NCBI RefSeq assembly: GCF_001735805.1
Contig: NZ_CP017248.1
Coordinates: 3,596,001-3,660,000 of the forward strand
DNA from: Streptomyces fodineus
GTDB lineage: Bacteria > Actinomycetota > Actinomycetes > Streptomycetales > Streptomycetaceae
Length of the DNA stretch: 64,000 bases
Direction of reading: 5' to 3'
The position numbers and the translations under genes are program-made. Below the pieces are notes generated by a model. It made no database searches. It was not told the DNA's origin and saw nothing but the letters and a program-made list of their open reading frames with translations. Positions 8,659-16,554 of the stretch are shown here, piece after piece. Within the stretch, counting starts at the first letter, position 1. Each line of letters starts with the position of its first letter.

Positions 8659-10065
8659 TCACCTCCACCGGCCGATCTCGACGTTCTCCAGCACGCCGAG
8701 CGCGTCGGGCACCAGGACGGCGGCCGAGTAGTAGGCCGTCACCAGGTACTTGATGATGGCCTGTTCGTTGATGCCCATGAACCTCACGGACAGGCTCGGC
8801 TCGATCTCGTCCGGGATGCCCGACTGCCTGAGACCGACGACGCCCTGGTCCTGCTCGCCGGTACGCATCGCGATGATCGAGGTGGTGCGCTCCGGGCTGA
8901 CCGGGATCTTGTTGCACGGGTAGATCGGCACTCCGCGCCAGGTCGGGATGCGGTTGCCGCCGATCTCGACGGTCTCCGGGACCAGTCCGCGTTTGTTCAG
9001 CTCGCGCCCGAACGCGGCGATCGCGCGTGGGTGGGCCAGGAAGAGCTTGGTGCTGCGCCGGCGGCTGAGCAGTTCGTCCATGTCGTCCGGGCTGGGCACG
9101 CCGTCGTGCGGCTGGATGCGCTGGTCGTACTCGCAGTTGTGGAGCAGGCCGAAGTCGCGGTTGTTGATCAGCTCGTGCTCCTGGCGCTCCTTGAGCGCCT
9201 CGACCGTGAGCCTGAGCTGCTGCTCGGTCTGGTTCATCGGCTGGTTGTACAGATCGGCCACGCGCGTGTGGATGCGCAGCACGGTCTGGGCGATGCTCAG
9301 CTCGTACTCGCGGGGCCGGGGCTCGTAGTCCACGAAGGTGTGCGGGATATCGGGCTCGCCGGAGTGACCGGCCGCCAGCTCGACCTCCTTCTCGCCGTAC
9401 TTGTTGGTCCGCTGCTCCGGCGTCGAGCGCAGCTGCTCGAGGTGTGTGCGCAGGCTGTCCGAGCGCTCGGCGACCTGCTCGAAGTCCTGGCGACTGAGGA
9501 TCAGCACGGTGGTCGCGGTGTCCGCGCGGACGGTGTACTCCCAGATGGCGTCCGGGTCCAGCAGCGCCTGGTCGCCGAAGTAGGCGCCGTCGGCGAGGAC
9601 TCCGAGGACGGCGTCGTCGCCGTAGGGGCCGGTGCCGATCTTCTCGACCCTGCCGTGCGCCAGCAGGTAGACCTCGCCCGTGTGGTTGCCGAAGTCGGCG
9701 ATCACCTCGCCGGGCGCGAAGTCGCGCTGACGGCAGCGGCGGGCCAGCTCCGTCAGCACCTCCTCGTCCTCGTACGAGCGCAGGGCGGGCAGCTCGCCGA
9801 GTTCGGCCGGGATGACCTCGACCTGGTCCCCGGTCTTGACGAAGGTGATGCGGCCGTCGCCGACGGTGTACGCCAGCCGCCTGTTGACGCGGTATGTACC
9901 GCCGTGTACGTCGACCCACGGGAGTGTGCGCAGCAGCCAGCGGGAGCTGATCTCCTGCATCTGCGGAACGGACTTGGTCGTGGTGGCCAGGTTCCGCGCG
10001 GCCGCCGTCCCGAGGGACTGCTGCGGCTTGCCCTGATCCGTGCGGACCTCTTCGCCTACCGACAT
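8659..10065 (-). CDS. Family 2B encapsulin shell protein (EshA/EshB-like)
   Basis: This is a 468-residue HK97-fold protein expected to assemble into a protein nanocompartment. It matches the EshA-type 'nucleotide-binding' proteins of Streptomyces, now classed as family 2B encapsulins. The shell fold is split by a cyclic-nucleotide-binding-like insertion at about residues 100-210 ('GEVYLLAHGRVEKI', 'GAYFGDQALL'). The second shell part includes 'NNRDFGLLHNCEY' and ends in 'IGRWR'. The ATG has a GGGAGG site. The phosphate-binding cassette differs from canonical cAMP-binding domains: the usual PRAATV pattern reads IWEYTV, so the key Arg is Trp. The downstream polyprenyl transferase gene is the likely cargo. 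EshA has been linked to ppGpp and antibiotic production, so the ligand and role remain open. Confidence 0.9.
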   Translation of the reverse strand: MSVGEEVRTDQGKPQQSLGTAAARNLATTTKSVPQMQEISSRWLLRTLPWVDVHGGTYRVNRRLAYTVGDGRITFVKTGDQVEVIPAELGELPALRSYEDEEVLTELARRCRQRDFAPGEVIADFGNHTGEVYLLAHGRVEKIGTGPYGDDAVLGVLADGAYFGDQALLDPDAIWEYTVRADTATTVLILSRQDFEQVAERSDSLRTHLEQLRSTPEQRTNKYGEKEVELAAGHSGEPDIPHTFVDYEPRPREYELSIAQTVLRIHTRVADLYNQPMNQTEQQLRLTVEALKERQEHELINNRDFGLLHNCEYDQRIQPHDGVPSPDDMDELLSRRRSTKLFLAHPRAIAAFGRELNKRGLVPETVEIGGNRIPTWRGVPIYPCNKIPVSPERTTSIIAMRTGEQDQGVVGLRQSGIPDEIEPSLSVRFMGINEQAIIKYLVTAYYSAAVLVPDALGVLENVEIGRWR

Positions 10066-10090
10066 AGAGAATTGCCTCCCAGGTATGCCC

Positions 10091-10125
10091 GGTGCCGAAT
10101 CGCAGGGGACACCGGTCTCGGCACC
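10091..10125. promoter_or_regulatory. Inverted repeat in the encapsulin leader
   Basis: GGTGCCGA (10091-10098) and TCGGCACC (10118-10125) form an 8-bp inverted repeat with a 19-bp spacer, 26-60 bp upstream of the shell gene start. It could be an operator or a hairpin in the 5' leader. It lies in the 166-bp region shared with the divergent PLP enzyme gene. Confidence 0.35.
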
Positions 10126-10231
10126 GAGCCTTCCATCACGGTGCGTGGTCACGCCATTACCCGAAAGAGCGGGAATGGATCATCGGATTACTGGGCACAA
10201 TGAGGGATCTCATCACTGCGACAATGAAGCG

Positions 10232-11131
10232 GTGACCAGCCCGACCACCCTCACCCCCCGACTTCCCTCACCGCTCCAAGAGGTCGGGGACGAGCGGTTC
10301 GACAGGTACGGACTGCGGCTGCTGCTCAAGCGCGACGACCTGATCCACCCCGACCTCATCGGCAACAAGTGGCGCAAGCTGGTGCCGAACACCGAGGCGG
10401 CGAACGGCCGGCCGCTGGTCACCTTCGGCGGGGCCTACTCCAACCACCTGCGCGCCACCGCCGCCGCGGGCCGCCTCCTCGGGCTGCCGACCACCGGCGT
10501 GGTCCGCGGCCAGGAGCTGGCCGGTCGGCCGCTCAACCCCTCCCTGGCCCGGTGCGCGGCGGACGGCATGCGGCTGCACTTCGTCGACAGGTCGACGTAC
10601 CGGCGCAAGACCGAACCGGAGACCCTGGCCGCGATCCTGCGCACGGCGGGCGCCGAGGAGGCGTACGTCGTGCCGGAGGGCGGCAGCAACAGCGCGGCCG
10701 TACGCGGCTGCCGCGCCCTCGGCGAGGAACTGCGCGGGCACGCCGACGTCGTCGCGATCGCCTGCGGCACCGGTGGCACGCTCGCGGGACTGGCCGCGGG
10801 GCTGACGGCCGGGCAGCGGGCGCTCGGCGTGCCGGTGCTCAAGGGCGGCTTCCTGGAAGGCGACGTACAAGCACTGCAGGAACGTGCCTTCGGTGCCCGT
10901 ACCGGCTCCTGGTCCCTCGACGAGCGCTTCCACTTCGGCGGTTACGCCCGTACGACACCCGAACTGCACGCGTTCGCCAAGGACTTCGAGGACCGCCACG
11001 GACTGCCCGTCGAGCGTGTCTATGTCGCCAAGTTGCTCTACGGACTTGTCACCCTCGCGGCAGAGGGCGCCTTCACGCGCGGCACGGCGATCGCGGCCGT
11101 CGTCACCGGGCGGCCGTTCCCGGAGGGCTAG
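10232..11131 (+). CDS. PLP-dependent ACC deaminase / D-cysteine desulfhydrase family enzyme
   Basis: This is a 299-residue fold-type II PLP enzyme. 'KRDDLIHPDLIGNKWRKL' carries the PLP lysine in the NKWRK context, 'TFGGAYSNHLRATA' is the substrate-binding loop, and 'CGTGGTLAGL' binds the cofactor phosphate. Family members open 1-aminocyclopropane-1-carboxylate or release H2S from D-cysteine; the sequence alone does not decide. The GTG start at 10232 gives the standard length. It is divergent from the encapsulin operon. Its stop codon shares a CTAG with the converging antiporter gene. Confidence 0.87.
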   Translation: MTSPTTLTPRLPSPLQEVGDERFDRYGLRLLLKRDDLIHPDLIGNKWRKLVPNTEAANGRPLVTFGGAYSNHLRATAAAGRLLGLPTTGVVRGQELAGRPLNPSLARCAADGMRLHFVDRSTYRRKTEPETLAAILRTAGAEEAYVVPEGGSNSAAVRGCRALGEELRGHADVVAIACGTGGTLAGLAAGLTAGQRALGVPVLKGGFLEGDVQALQERAFGARTGSWSLDERFHFGGYARTTPELHAFAKDFEDRHGLPVERVYVAKLLYGLVTLAAEGAFTRGTAIAAVVTGRPFPEG

Positions 11132-11137
11132 CCCTCC
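11122..11137. repeat. Perfect palindrome containing two overlapping stop codons
   Basis: GGAGGGCTAGCCCTCC is a perfect 16-bp palindrome. Its central CTAG provides the TAG stop of the plus-strand PLP enzyme gene (11129-11131) and of the minus-strand antiporter gene (11128-11130). As a hairpin it could slow or end transcription from both sides. Confidence 0.75.
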
Positions 11138-12723
11138 TCCCGGTAGGCCGCCGCCTCCTCCAGGTCCAGGCGTCTGAGCAGCGAGCGCAGCATCTCGTCG
11201 TCGATGTAGCGGTGGTCGCGGAGCCTGACGAAGACCTCGCGCTCGGCGCTGATCATCTCGCGGGACAGCCGGCGGTAGGTGTCGTCCACGGACTCGCCGG
11301 TGACCGGGTTGGTCTGGCCGAGGCGCTCCCAGACGGCGTTGCGGCGGCGCTCCAGGACCGTGCGCAGGCGGTCGGCGAGCGGCGGGGGCAGTTCGTTGCG
11401 CTCGTCGGACAGGAGGTCGTCGAGGTGGCGCTCGGCGGCCCGGGAGGCCTGTGCCTGGGCGTTGGCCTCGGCGAGCGTCTCGGCCTGCGGGTCGCGGCCG
11501 GGGAACCGCATCAGGCGGATCAGCGGCGCGAGCGTCAGGCCCTGCACCACGAGGGTGCCGATGACGGTGGTGAAGGTCAGGAAGAGGATCAGGTTCCGCT
11601 GCGGGAAGGGGGCGCCGCCGTGGACCGTGAGCGGGATCGAGAACGCGATGGCCAGGGACACCACACCCCGCATGGCGGCCCAGGACGTCACGACGCCCGC
11701 CCGCCAGGTGGGGTTCTCCTCGCGCTCGCGGATGCGGGCGAAGAGCAGGCGGGGCAGGAAGGCCGACGGGTAGACCCAGACGAAGCGGGCCACGACGACC
11801 ACCAGGAAGACCGCGATCGCGTACCAGGCCGCGTCGGCCCCCTGGTACGCGCCCAGCCCCTTCAGGACGGTCGGCAGTTGCAGGCCGATCAGCGCGAACA
11901 CCGCCGATTCGAGCAGGAAGGCGACCATCCGCCAGACCGCGTCCTCCTGGAGCCGGGTGGCGAAGTCGACCTCCCACGCGCGGTGCCCGAGATAGACCGC
12001 GACCACGACGACCGCGAGGACGCCGGAGCCGTGGAACTGCTCGGCGACGCCGTAGGCGACGAACGGGATCAGCAGCGAGAGGGTGTTCTGGAGCAGGGCC
12101 TCCTTCAGGTGGGTGCGCAGCCAGTGGATCGGCACCATGAGCACCAGTCCGACGACGACCCCGCCGACGGCGGCCCGCAGGAACTCGCCGATGCCGCCCG
12201 CCCAGGTGGCGCCCGCACCGACGGCCGCGGCGAGGGCGACCTTGTAGGCGGTGATCGCGGTGGCGTCGTTGAACAGGGACTCGCCCTGGAGGATGGTGGT
12301 GATCCGGGACGGCAGGCCGACCCGGCGTGCGATCGCCGCGGCCGCGACCGCGTCCGTCGGCGCCACCACGGCGCCCAGCACCAGCGCGGCGGTCAGCGGC
12401 AGCCCGGGGACGACGAGATAGGCGACCCAGCCGACGGCGAAGGTCGCGAAGAGCACGTACCCGATCGACAGCAGTCCCACGGGCCGCATCTGGGCACGCA
12501 GATCGAGGTACGAGCTCTCCGTGCCCTCCTTGTACAGAAGCGGCGGCAGCACCAGCGGCAGCACGATCTGTGGGTCCAGGGTGTAGTGCGGGATCCCGGG
12601 GACGTACGAGATCACGAGGCCTACGGCGACCAGCAGCAGCGGCGCCGGCACCGGAGTGCGCCGGGCGACCCCCGCGATCCCCGCACTGCCCGCGACCAGC
12701 AACAGCAGCGGCATCACGTCCAT
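11128..12723 (-). CDS. Na+/H+ antiporter, CPA1 (NhaP/NHE-like)
   Basis: This is a 531-residue inner-membrane cation/proton antiporter. About twelve hydrophobic helices fill residues 1-400. 'GAVVAPTDAVAAAAI' and 'GESLFNDATAI' are the CPA1 core, with the paired acidic residues of the ion site, and 'SWAAMRGVVSLA' is the later conserved Arg helix. A long soluble C-terminal tail of about 130 charged residues follows, typical of bacterial NHE-like members. The ATG lies just after GAGGG. Its role is probably sodium or pH homeostasis. It converges with the PLP enzyme gene and shares the CTAG stop tetranucleotide. Confidence 0.92.
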   Translation of the reverse strand: MDVMPLLLLVAGSAGIAGVARRTPVPAPLLLVAVGLVISYVPGIPHYTLDPQIVLPLVLPPLLYKEGTESSYLDLRAQMRPVGLLSIGYVLFATFAVGWVAYLVVPGLPLTAALVLGAVVAPTDAVAAAAIARRVGLPSRITTILQGESLFNDATAITAYKVALAAAVGAGATWAGGIGEFLRAAVGGVVVGLVLMVPIHWLRTHLKEALLQNTLSLLIPFVAYGVAEQFHGSGVLAVVVVAVYLGHRAWEVDFATRLQEDAVWRMVAFLLESAVFALIGLQLPTVLKGLGAYQGADAAWYAIAVFLVVVVARFVWVYPSAFLPRLLFARIREREENPTWRAGVVTSWAAMRGVVSLAIAFSIPLTVHGGAPFPQRNLILFLTFTTVIGTLVVQGLTLAPLIRLMRFPGRDPQAETLAEANAQAQASRAAERHLDDLLSDERNELPPPLADRLRTVLERRRNAVWERLGQTNPVTGESVDDTYRRLSREMISAEREVFVRLRDHRYIDDEMLRSLLRRLDLEEAAAYREEG

Positions 12724-12785
12724 GACCCTCGCCCACCCTCGTTTTTCCGCGCGGCCACCCGCACAGCCGTCGTAATCTGGCAATC

Positions 12786-13046
12786 ATGAAACAGTGCACG
12801 CACGCCGACGCGCTGCCGCACCCGGAACCGGAACCGCTGAACCCGACGTGTCCGGAGTGCCTGCACGACGGCACGCACCCGGTGCAGCTGCGGCTGTGTC
12901 TCACCTGCGGCCACGTCGGCTGCTGCGACTCCTCGCCGGGCAGACACGCCACGCAGCACCACGAGATGTCCGGCCACCCCGTCATGCGGACCTTCGAGCC
13001 GGGCGAGGACTGGCGGTGGTGCTTCGTTGACCACGTGCTCGTCTGA
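12786..13046 (+). CDS. UBP-type zinc finger protein
   Basis: This is an 86-residue protein that is one ZnF-UBP domain. The metal ligands are seen as CxH near the start, 'CPECLHDG', 'CLTCGHVGCCDSS', and then three spaced histidines ending in 'GHPVM'. In eukaryotes this domain binds ubiquitin tails; in bacteria its role is unknown. It lies divergent from the antiporter gene with only about 60 bp between them, so the two may share a promoter region. Confidence 0.88.
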   Translation: MKQCTHADALPHPEPEPLNPTCPECLHDGTHPVQLRLCLTCGHVGCCDSSPGRHATQHHEMSGHPVMRTFEPGEDWRWCFVDHVLV

Positions 13047-13133
13047 CCCTCTTCCGAGCGGCTTTCCGCATGGTCACATTCCCGCCCGACCGGGTTCTCG
13101 TGTGACACTGCATGCGGCGGCGGCCGCACGACG

Positions 13134-13158
13134 GTTCGAGCGTGTGACGTCTGGGTAC
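13134..13158 (+). promoter_or_regulatory. Sigma-B/H-type promoter of the anti-sigma-sigma operon
   Basis: GTTC (13134-13137), a 15-bp spacer and GGGTAC (13153-13158) match the promoter pattern GNTT-N14-16-GGGTAC used by SigB/SigH-type factors in Streptomyces. It lies about 210 bp upstream of the anti-sigma gene, in the right direction, and implies autoregulation of the stress sigma operon. The rest of the 13047-13368 gap holds no convincing gene. Confidence 0.6.
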
Positions 13159-13368
13159 GTCAACCCGGCGCACGCTCTTCCCATTTGGGCCCGCAAACCC
13201 TCTAGACACGGAGCGTATGCACAGCTTTACTGTGAGTGACGCCAGGGGGGTTGGGGTCCCGGGACAGGACCGTTCGGAGCGCGATAGCGTCACCGCGGAA
13301 CCACGTACGCGTTACCCCCGGGGGGCGACCCTCGGCCCCGTAAAGCTTGTACCACCATGGAGGTGAGG

Positions 13369-13785
13369 GTGTCCCAGATCGCAGGCGAGCCCGCGGCGAA
13401 TCAGGACTTCGTGGAAGTCCGGCTGCCGGCCGCGGGTGCCTACCTGTCGGTGCTGCGGACGGCCACGGCCGGTCTCGCGGCCCGCTTGGACTTCACCCTG
13501 GACGAGATCGAGGACCTGCGCATCGCCGTGGACGAGGCCTGCGCGATCCTGCTCCAACAGGCTGTGCCCGGCTCCGTGCTCAGCTGTGTCTTCCGGCTCG
13601 TCGACGACTCGCTGGAGGTCACGGTCTCGGCGCCGACCACAGACGGTCACGCCCCCTCGCGCGACACCTTCGCCTGGACCGTGCTCTCGGCCCTCGCGGG
13701 CAAGGTCTCGTCCGCGGTCGACGAGGACAAGACCGTGTCGATCAGCCTCTACAAACAGCGCGGCGCGGGCCCCGGCCCGGCGTGA
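13369..13785 (+). CDS. RsbW-like anti-sigma factor (serine kinase type)
   Basis: This is a 138-residue GHKL-fold anti-sigma factor that should bind and inhibit the sigma factor encoded next. 'DFTLDEIEDLRIAVDEACAILL' contains the N-box-like segment of the ATPase fold. The end 'DTFAWTVLSALAGKV' resembles the G2 region. GTG 13369 was chosen because GGAGG sits five bases before it; ATG 13357, four codons earlier, is an alternative. The gene overlaps the sigma gene by a GTGA, a common arrangement for a partner pair. It corresponds best to the regulator of SigH (called PrsH or UshX in S. coelicolor). Confidence 0.85.
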   Translation: MSQIAGEPAANQDFVEVRLPAAGAYLSVLRTATAGLAARLDFTLDEIEDLRIAVDEACAILLQQAVPGSVLSCVFRLVDDSLEVTVSAPTTDGHAPSRDTFAWTVLSALAGKVSSAVDEDKTVSISLYKQRGAGPGPA

Positions 13786-14915
13786 GGAACGGGGACGGTC
13801 CGGTGCGGGACGAAGAGCGCGGCACGCGAGAGCTGCCGGCCGGGGACGGGGGTGCCCCCTGGCCGAGCGCGGGCGACATCTCCGGGGAGGCCCCCAGGGA
13901 CGCATCCCGGCTCACGGCGGACGGCATCGACGGCATCCCCGAGCAGGCCAGGCCGCACCCGGAGGACGACTCCGCGCGCGCCGGGGCCGACGGTGCCGTG
14001 CAGGTCGTACCGCCGGAGGACCCCGGTGGCGCCGGGTCCGCCGGCGGCGCGGGAGCCAGGGCTCGGGGAAGGGCTACGGGCGGGACGATGAGCGAGCACG
14101 AGCGGTACGCGGAGGACGACGCTCCGGGCAAGGAGACCGTGCAGGCCACACAGCACGGCCCCCAGGACCGCAGCGGGGCGCGGGCGATGTTCCTGGAGCT
14201 GCGCGCGCTCAACGCGGGCAGCCCGGAGTACGCGGAGCTGCGCAACCAGCTCGTCCGTATGCACCTGCCGCTCGTGGAGCACCTGGCGCGCCGGTTCCGC
14301 AACCGCGGCGAGCCGCTGGACGACCTCACCCAGGTCGCCACGATCGGCCTGATCAAGTCCGTCGACCGGTTCGACCCGGAGCGCGGCGTGGAGTTCTCCA
14401 CGTACGCCACCCCGACCGTCGTCGGCGAGATCAAGCGGCACTTCCGCGACAAGGGCTGGGCGGTGCGGGTGCCGCGCCGGCTGCAGGAGCTGCGGCTCGC
14501 GCTGACCACGGCGACCGCCGAGCTGTCCCAGCTGCACGGCCGCTCCCCCACGGTCCACGAGCTGGCCGAGAAGCTCGCGATCTCCGAGGAGGAGGTCCTG
14601 GAGGGCCTGGAGTCCGCCAACGCGTACTCCACGCTGTCCCTGGACGTCCCCGACACCGACGACGAGTCCCCGGCGGTCGCCGACACCCTCGGCGCGGAGG
14701 ACGAGGCGCTGGAGGGCGTGGAGTACCGGGAATCGCTCAAGCCCCTGCTGGAGGATCTCCCTCCGCGCGAGAAGCGCATCCTGCTGCTGCGTTTCTTCGG
14801 GAACATGACGCAGTCGCAGATCGCGCAGGAGGTCGGCATCTCCCAGATGCACGTCTCCCGGCTGCTGGCCCGCACACTGGCCCAGCTGCGGGAGAAGCTG
14901 CTCGTCGAGGAGTGA
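13782..14915 (+). CDS. sigH: Stress-response sigma factor, SigB/F/G/H group
   Basis: This is an alternative sigma-70 factor. Regions 2, 3 and 4 are present: 'LVEHLARRFRNRGEPLDDLTQVATIGLI' with the region-2 core, 'GWAVRVPRRLQEL' for region 3, and 'MTQSQIAQEVGISQMHVSRLLART' for the -35-binding helix-turn-helix. The core begins at ATG 14088 (275 residues). The frame is open further up to GTG 13782, which overlaps the anti-sigma stop, giving 377 residues with an acidic, low-complexity extension. A GTG at 13803 is another choice. S. coelicolor SigH is known to occur as several N-terminally different forms, which fits. The sigH call rests on the linked wblE, kinase and dasR genes. Confidence 0.85.
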   Translation: MRNGDGPVRDEERGTRELPAGDGGAPWPSAGDISGEAPRDASRLTADGIDGIPEQARPHPEDDSARAGADGAVQVVPPEDPGGAGSAGGAGARARGRATGGTMSEHERYAEDDAPGKETVQATQHGPQDRSGARAMFLELRALNAGSPEYAELRNQLVRMHLPLVEHLARRFRNRGEPLDDLTQVATIGLIKSVDRFDPERGVEFSTYATPTVVGEIKRHFRDKGWAVRVPRRLQELRLALTTATAELSQLHGRSPTVHELAEKLAISEEEVLEGLESANAYSTLSLDVPDTDDESPAVADTLGAEDEALEGVEYRESLKPLLEDLPPREKRILLLRFFGNMTQSQIAQEVGISQMHVSRLLARTLAQLREKLLVEE

Positions 14916-14916
14916 G

Positions 14917-15363
14917 CTATTCGGCGCGGCCCGGTCCCTTGATACCGAGGGCCCGGGTCGTCTCGCCGTTGACGAGCAGGACGAGCGCGGCCACCGCGAC
15001 GACCGCGATGGCGATACCGGCCGGGATGGCCATGCTGTCGGCCTGGAGCAGGTTGTAGGCGATCGGCAGCGCCAGGAGCTGGGTGATCACCGCCGGGCCA
15101 CGGCTCCAGCTGCGCCGCAGCAGCAGTCCGCGCGCGGCGAGCAGCGGCAGCAGCGCGAGTACGACCAGCGTGATTCCCAGGGTCAGTGCCTGCCGCCGGT
15201 CGTCCGGACCCCCGGTGAACCCGAGCACGGACACCCACAGCCCACCGGCCACCAGCGCGGCACCTTCCAGCGCGGCCAGCAGGGCGGCGTAGGTCAGCCG
15301 ACGGGGACGCGGCCCGGCGGCGGCTTCGGCGATGTCCTGGGCGGAGTTCTGCTCACTGCTCAC
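14917..15363 (-). CDS. Four-helix integral membrane protein, unknown
   Basis: This is a 148-residue hypothetical protein with four hydrophobic segments at about residues 25-47, 60-80, 90-104 and 110-131. The soluble ends are short. The GTG start at 15363 is supported by family-like 'SSEQNSAQDIAEAAAG' following it. It ends 1 bp from the stop of the converging sigma factor gene. No function was recognised. Confidence 0.8.
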   Translation of the reverse strand: MSSEQNSAQDIAEAAAGPRPRRLTYAALLAALEGAALVAGGLWVSVLGFTGGPDDRRQALTLGITLVVLALLPLLAARGLLLRRSWSRGPAVITQLLALPIAYNLLQADSMAIPAGIAIAVVAVAALVLLVNGETTRALGIKGPGRAE

Positions 15364-15390
15364 CCCAGCAGGGTAGCGGGGGTGGTGCAG

Positions 15391-15441
15391 GCGCCCCCGA
15401 AGGGGCGCGGGGCGGTATCGACGCGCGGCTGCGCCGCGCGG
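15391..15441. repeat. Tandem intergenic hairpins
   Basis: GCGCCCC-CGAA-GGGGCGC (15391-15408) is a perfect hairpin. It is followed by CGCGCGGC-TG-CGCCGCGCG-like dyad symmetry at about 15421-15441. The first resembles a short hairpin repeat common between Streptomyces genes. It lies upstream of two divergent starts, so it is more likely a dispersed repeat than a terminator of either. Confidence 0.55.
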
Positions 15442-15585
15442 GCGCGGGCAACCACGCGGACCCTCACCCGGGGATGGTCCGGCACCCCAGCGGCGCGGCA
15501 CCGTGTCCAGTGTCACGTCCCCGCCTCTTACCCGATCCCTACCTCGCCCTTCGTCCGGTACCCCCCAGTAGGTACGCTGCCATCC

Positions 15586-16554
15586 ATGCGTGCACTTCTC
15601 GTGGTCAACCCGGCGGCAACCACCACCAGCGCACGCAGGCGCGACGTCCTGATCCACGCGCTCGCGAGCGAGATGAAGCTGGAGGCGGTCACCACCGAGT
15701 ACCGTGGCCACGCGCGCGACCTCGGCCGCCAGGCGGCGGACAGCGACGACATCGACATGATCGTGGCGCTCGGCGGCGACGGCACCGTCAACGAGGTCGT
15801 CAACGGCCTCCTGCACGCCGGCCCCGACCTGGACCGTCTGCCCGGGCTCGCCGTCGTACCCGGCGGCTCCACCAACGTCTTCGCCCGCGCCCTCGGCCTG
15901 CCCAACGACCCGGTGGAGGCCACCGGCGCCCTGCTGGACGCGCTGCGTGAGAGCCGGGAGCGGGTCGTCGGCCTCGGGCTGGCCTCGGGCGTGCCCGGCA
16001 CCGAGGACGAGGCGGTCCCGGACCGCTGGTTCACCTTCAACGCGGGACTCGGCTTCGACGCGGGTGTCGTCGGCCGGGTCGAGCAGCAGCGCGAGCGCGG
16101 TAAGAAGTCGACGCACGCGCTCTACGTCCGTCAGGTGATCCGGCAGTTCCTCGGCGAGCAGAACCGTCGGCGCGGCTCGATCACGCTGGAGCGGCCCGGC
16201 GAGGACCCGATCGGTGATCTTGTGGTCGCCATAGTCTCGAACACGTCCCCTTGGACCTATCTCGGCAATCGCCCCATGTACACGTCGCCTAAGGCCTCGT
16301 TCGATACCGGCGTCGACGTGCTCGGTCTCAGCCGCCTGTCGACGGCCGCGGTTGCCCGGTATGGCACCCAGTTGCTCAATTCGTCCCCCGAGCGCGGACC
16401 TCATGGTCGACATGTCGTCTCGCTGCACGATCTGGACCAGTTCACCTTGCATTCGAAGGCACCTCTCCCCCTGCAGATGGACGGTGACCACCTGGGACTG
16501 CGTACGAGCGTGACGTTCACAGGCGTACGCCGTGCACTGCGTGTGATTGTGTGA
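15586..16554 (+). CDS. Diacylglycerol/lipid kinase family protein (YegS-like)
   Basis: This is a 322-residue ATP-dependent lipid kinase. The catalytic domain shows the start 'LVVNPAA', the nucleotide motif 'VALGGDGTVNEVVNGLL', and 'VVPGGSTNVFARALGLP', the substrate-site signature of the DgkB/YegS family. A beta-rich second domain follows. It probably phosphorylates diacylglycerol or a related lipid at the membrane. The ATG at 15586 fits the conserved N-terminus. Its stop overlaps a GTG by GTGA, but the small frame that follows looks non-coding. Confidence 0.9.
   Translation: MRALLVVNPAATTTSARRRDVLIHALASEMKLEAVTTEYRGHARDLGRQAADSDDIDMIVALGGDGTVNEVVNGLLHAGPDLDRLPGLAVVPGGSTNVFARALGLPNDPVEATGALLDALRESRERVVGLGLASGVPGTEDEAVPDRWFTFNAGLGFDAGVVGRVEQQRERGKKSTHALYVRQVIRQFLGEQNRRRGSITLERPGEDPIGDLVVAIVSNTSPWTYLGNRPMYTSPKASFDTGVDVLGLSRLSTAAVARYGTQLLNSSPERGPHGRHVVSLHDLDQFTLHSKAPLPLQMDGDHLGLRTSVTFTGVRRALRVIV

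Noticed and set aside
10232..11131. PLP enzyme as encapsulin cargo, because cysteine desulfurases are family 2 cargos
   Set aside because: It belongs to a different fold type from cysteine desulfurase, is divergent from the shell gene and has no disordered loading tail. The polyprenyl transferase fits far better.
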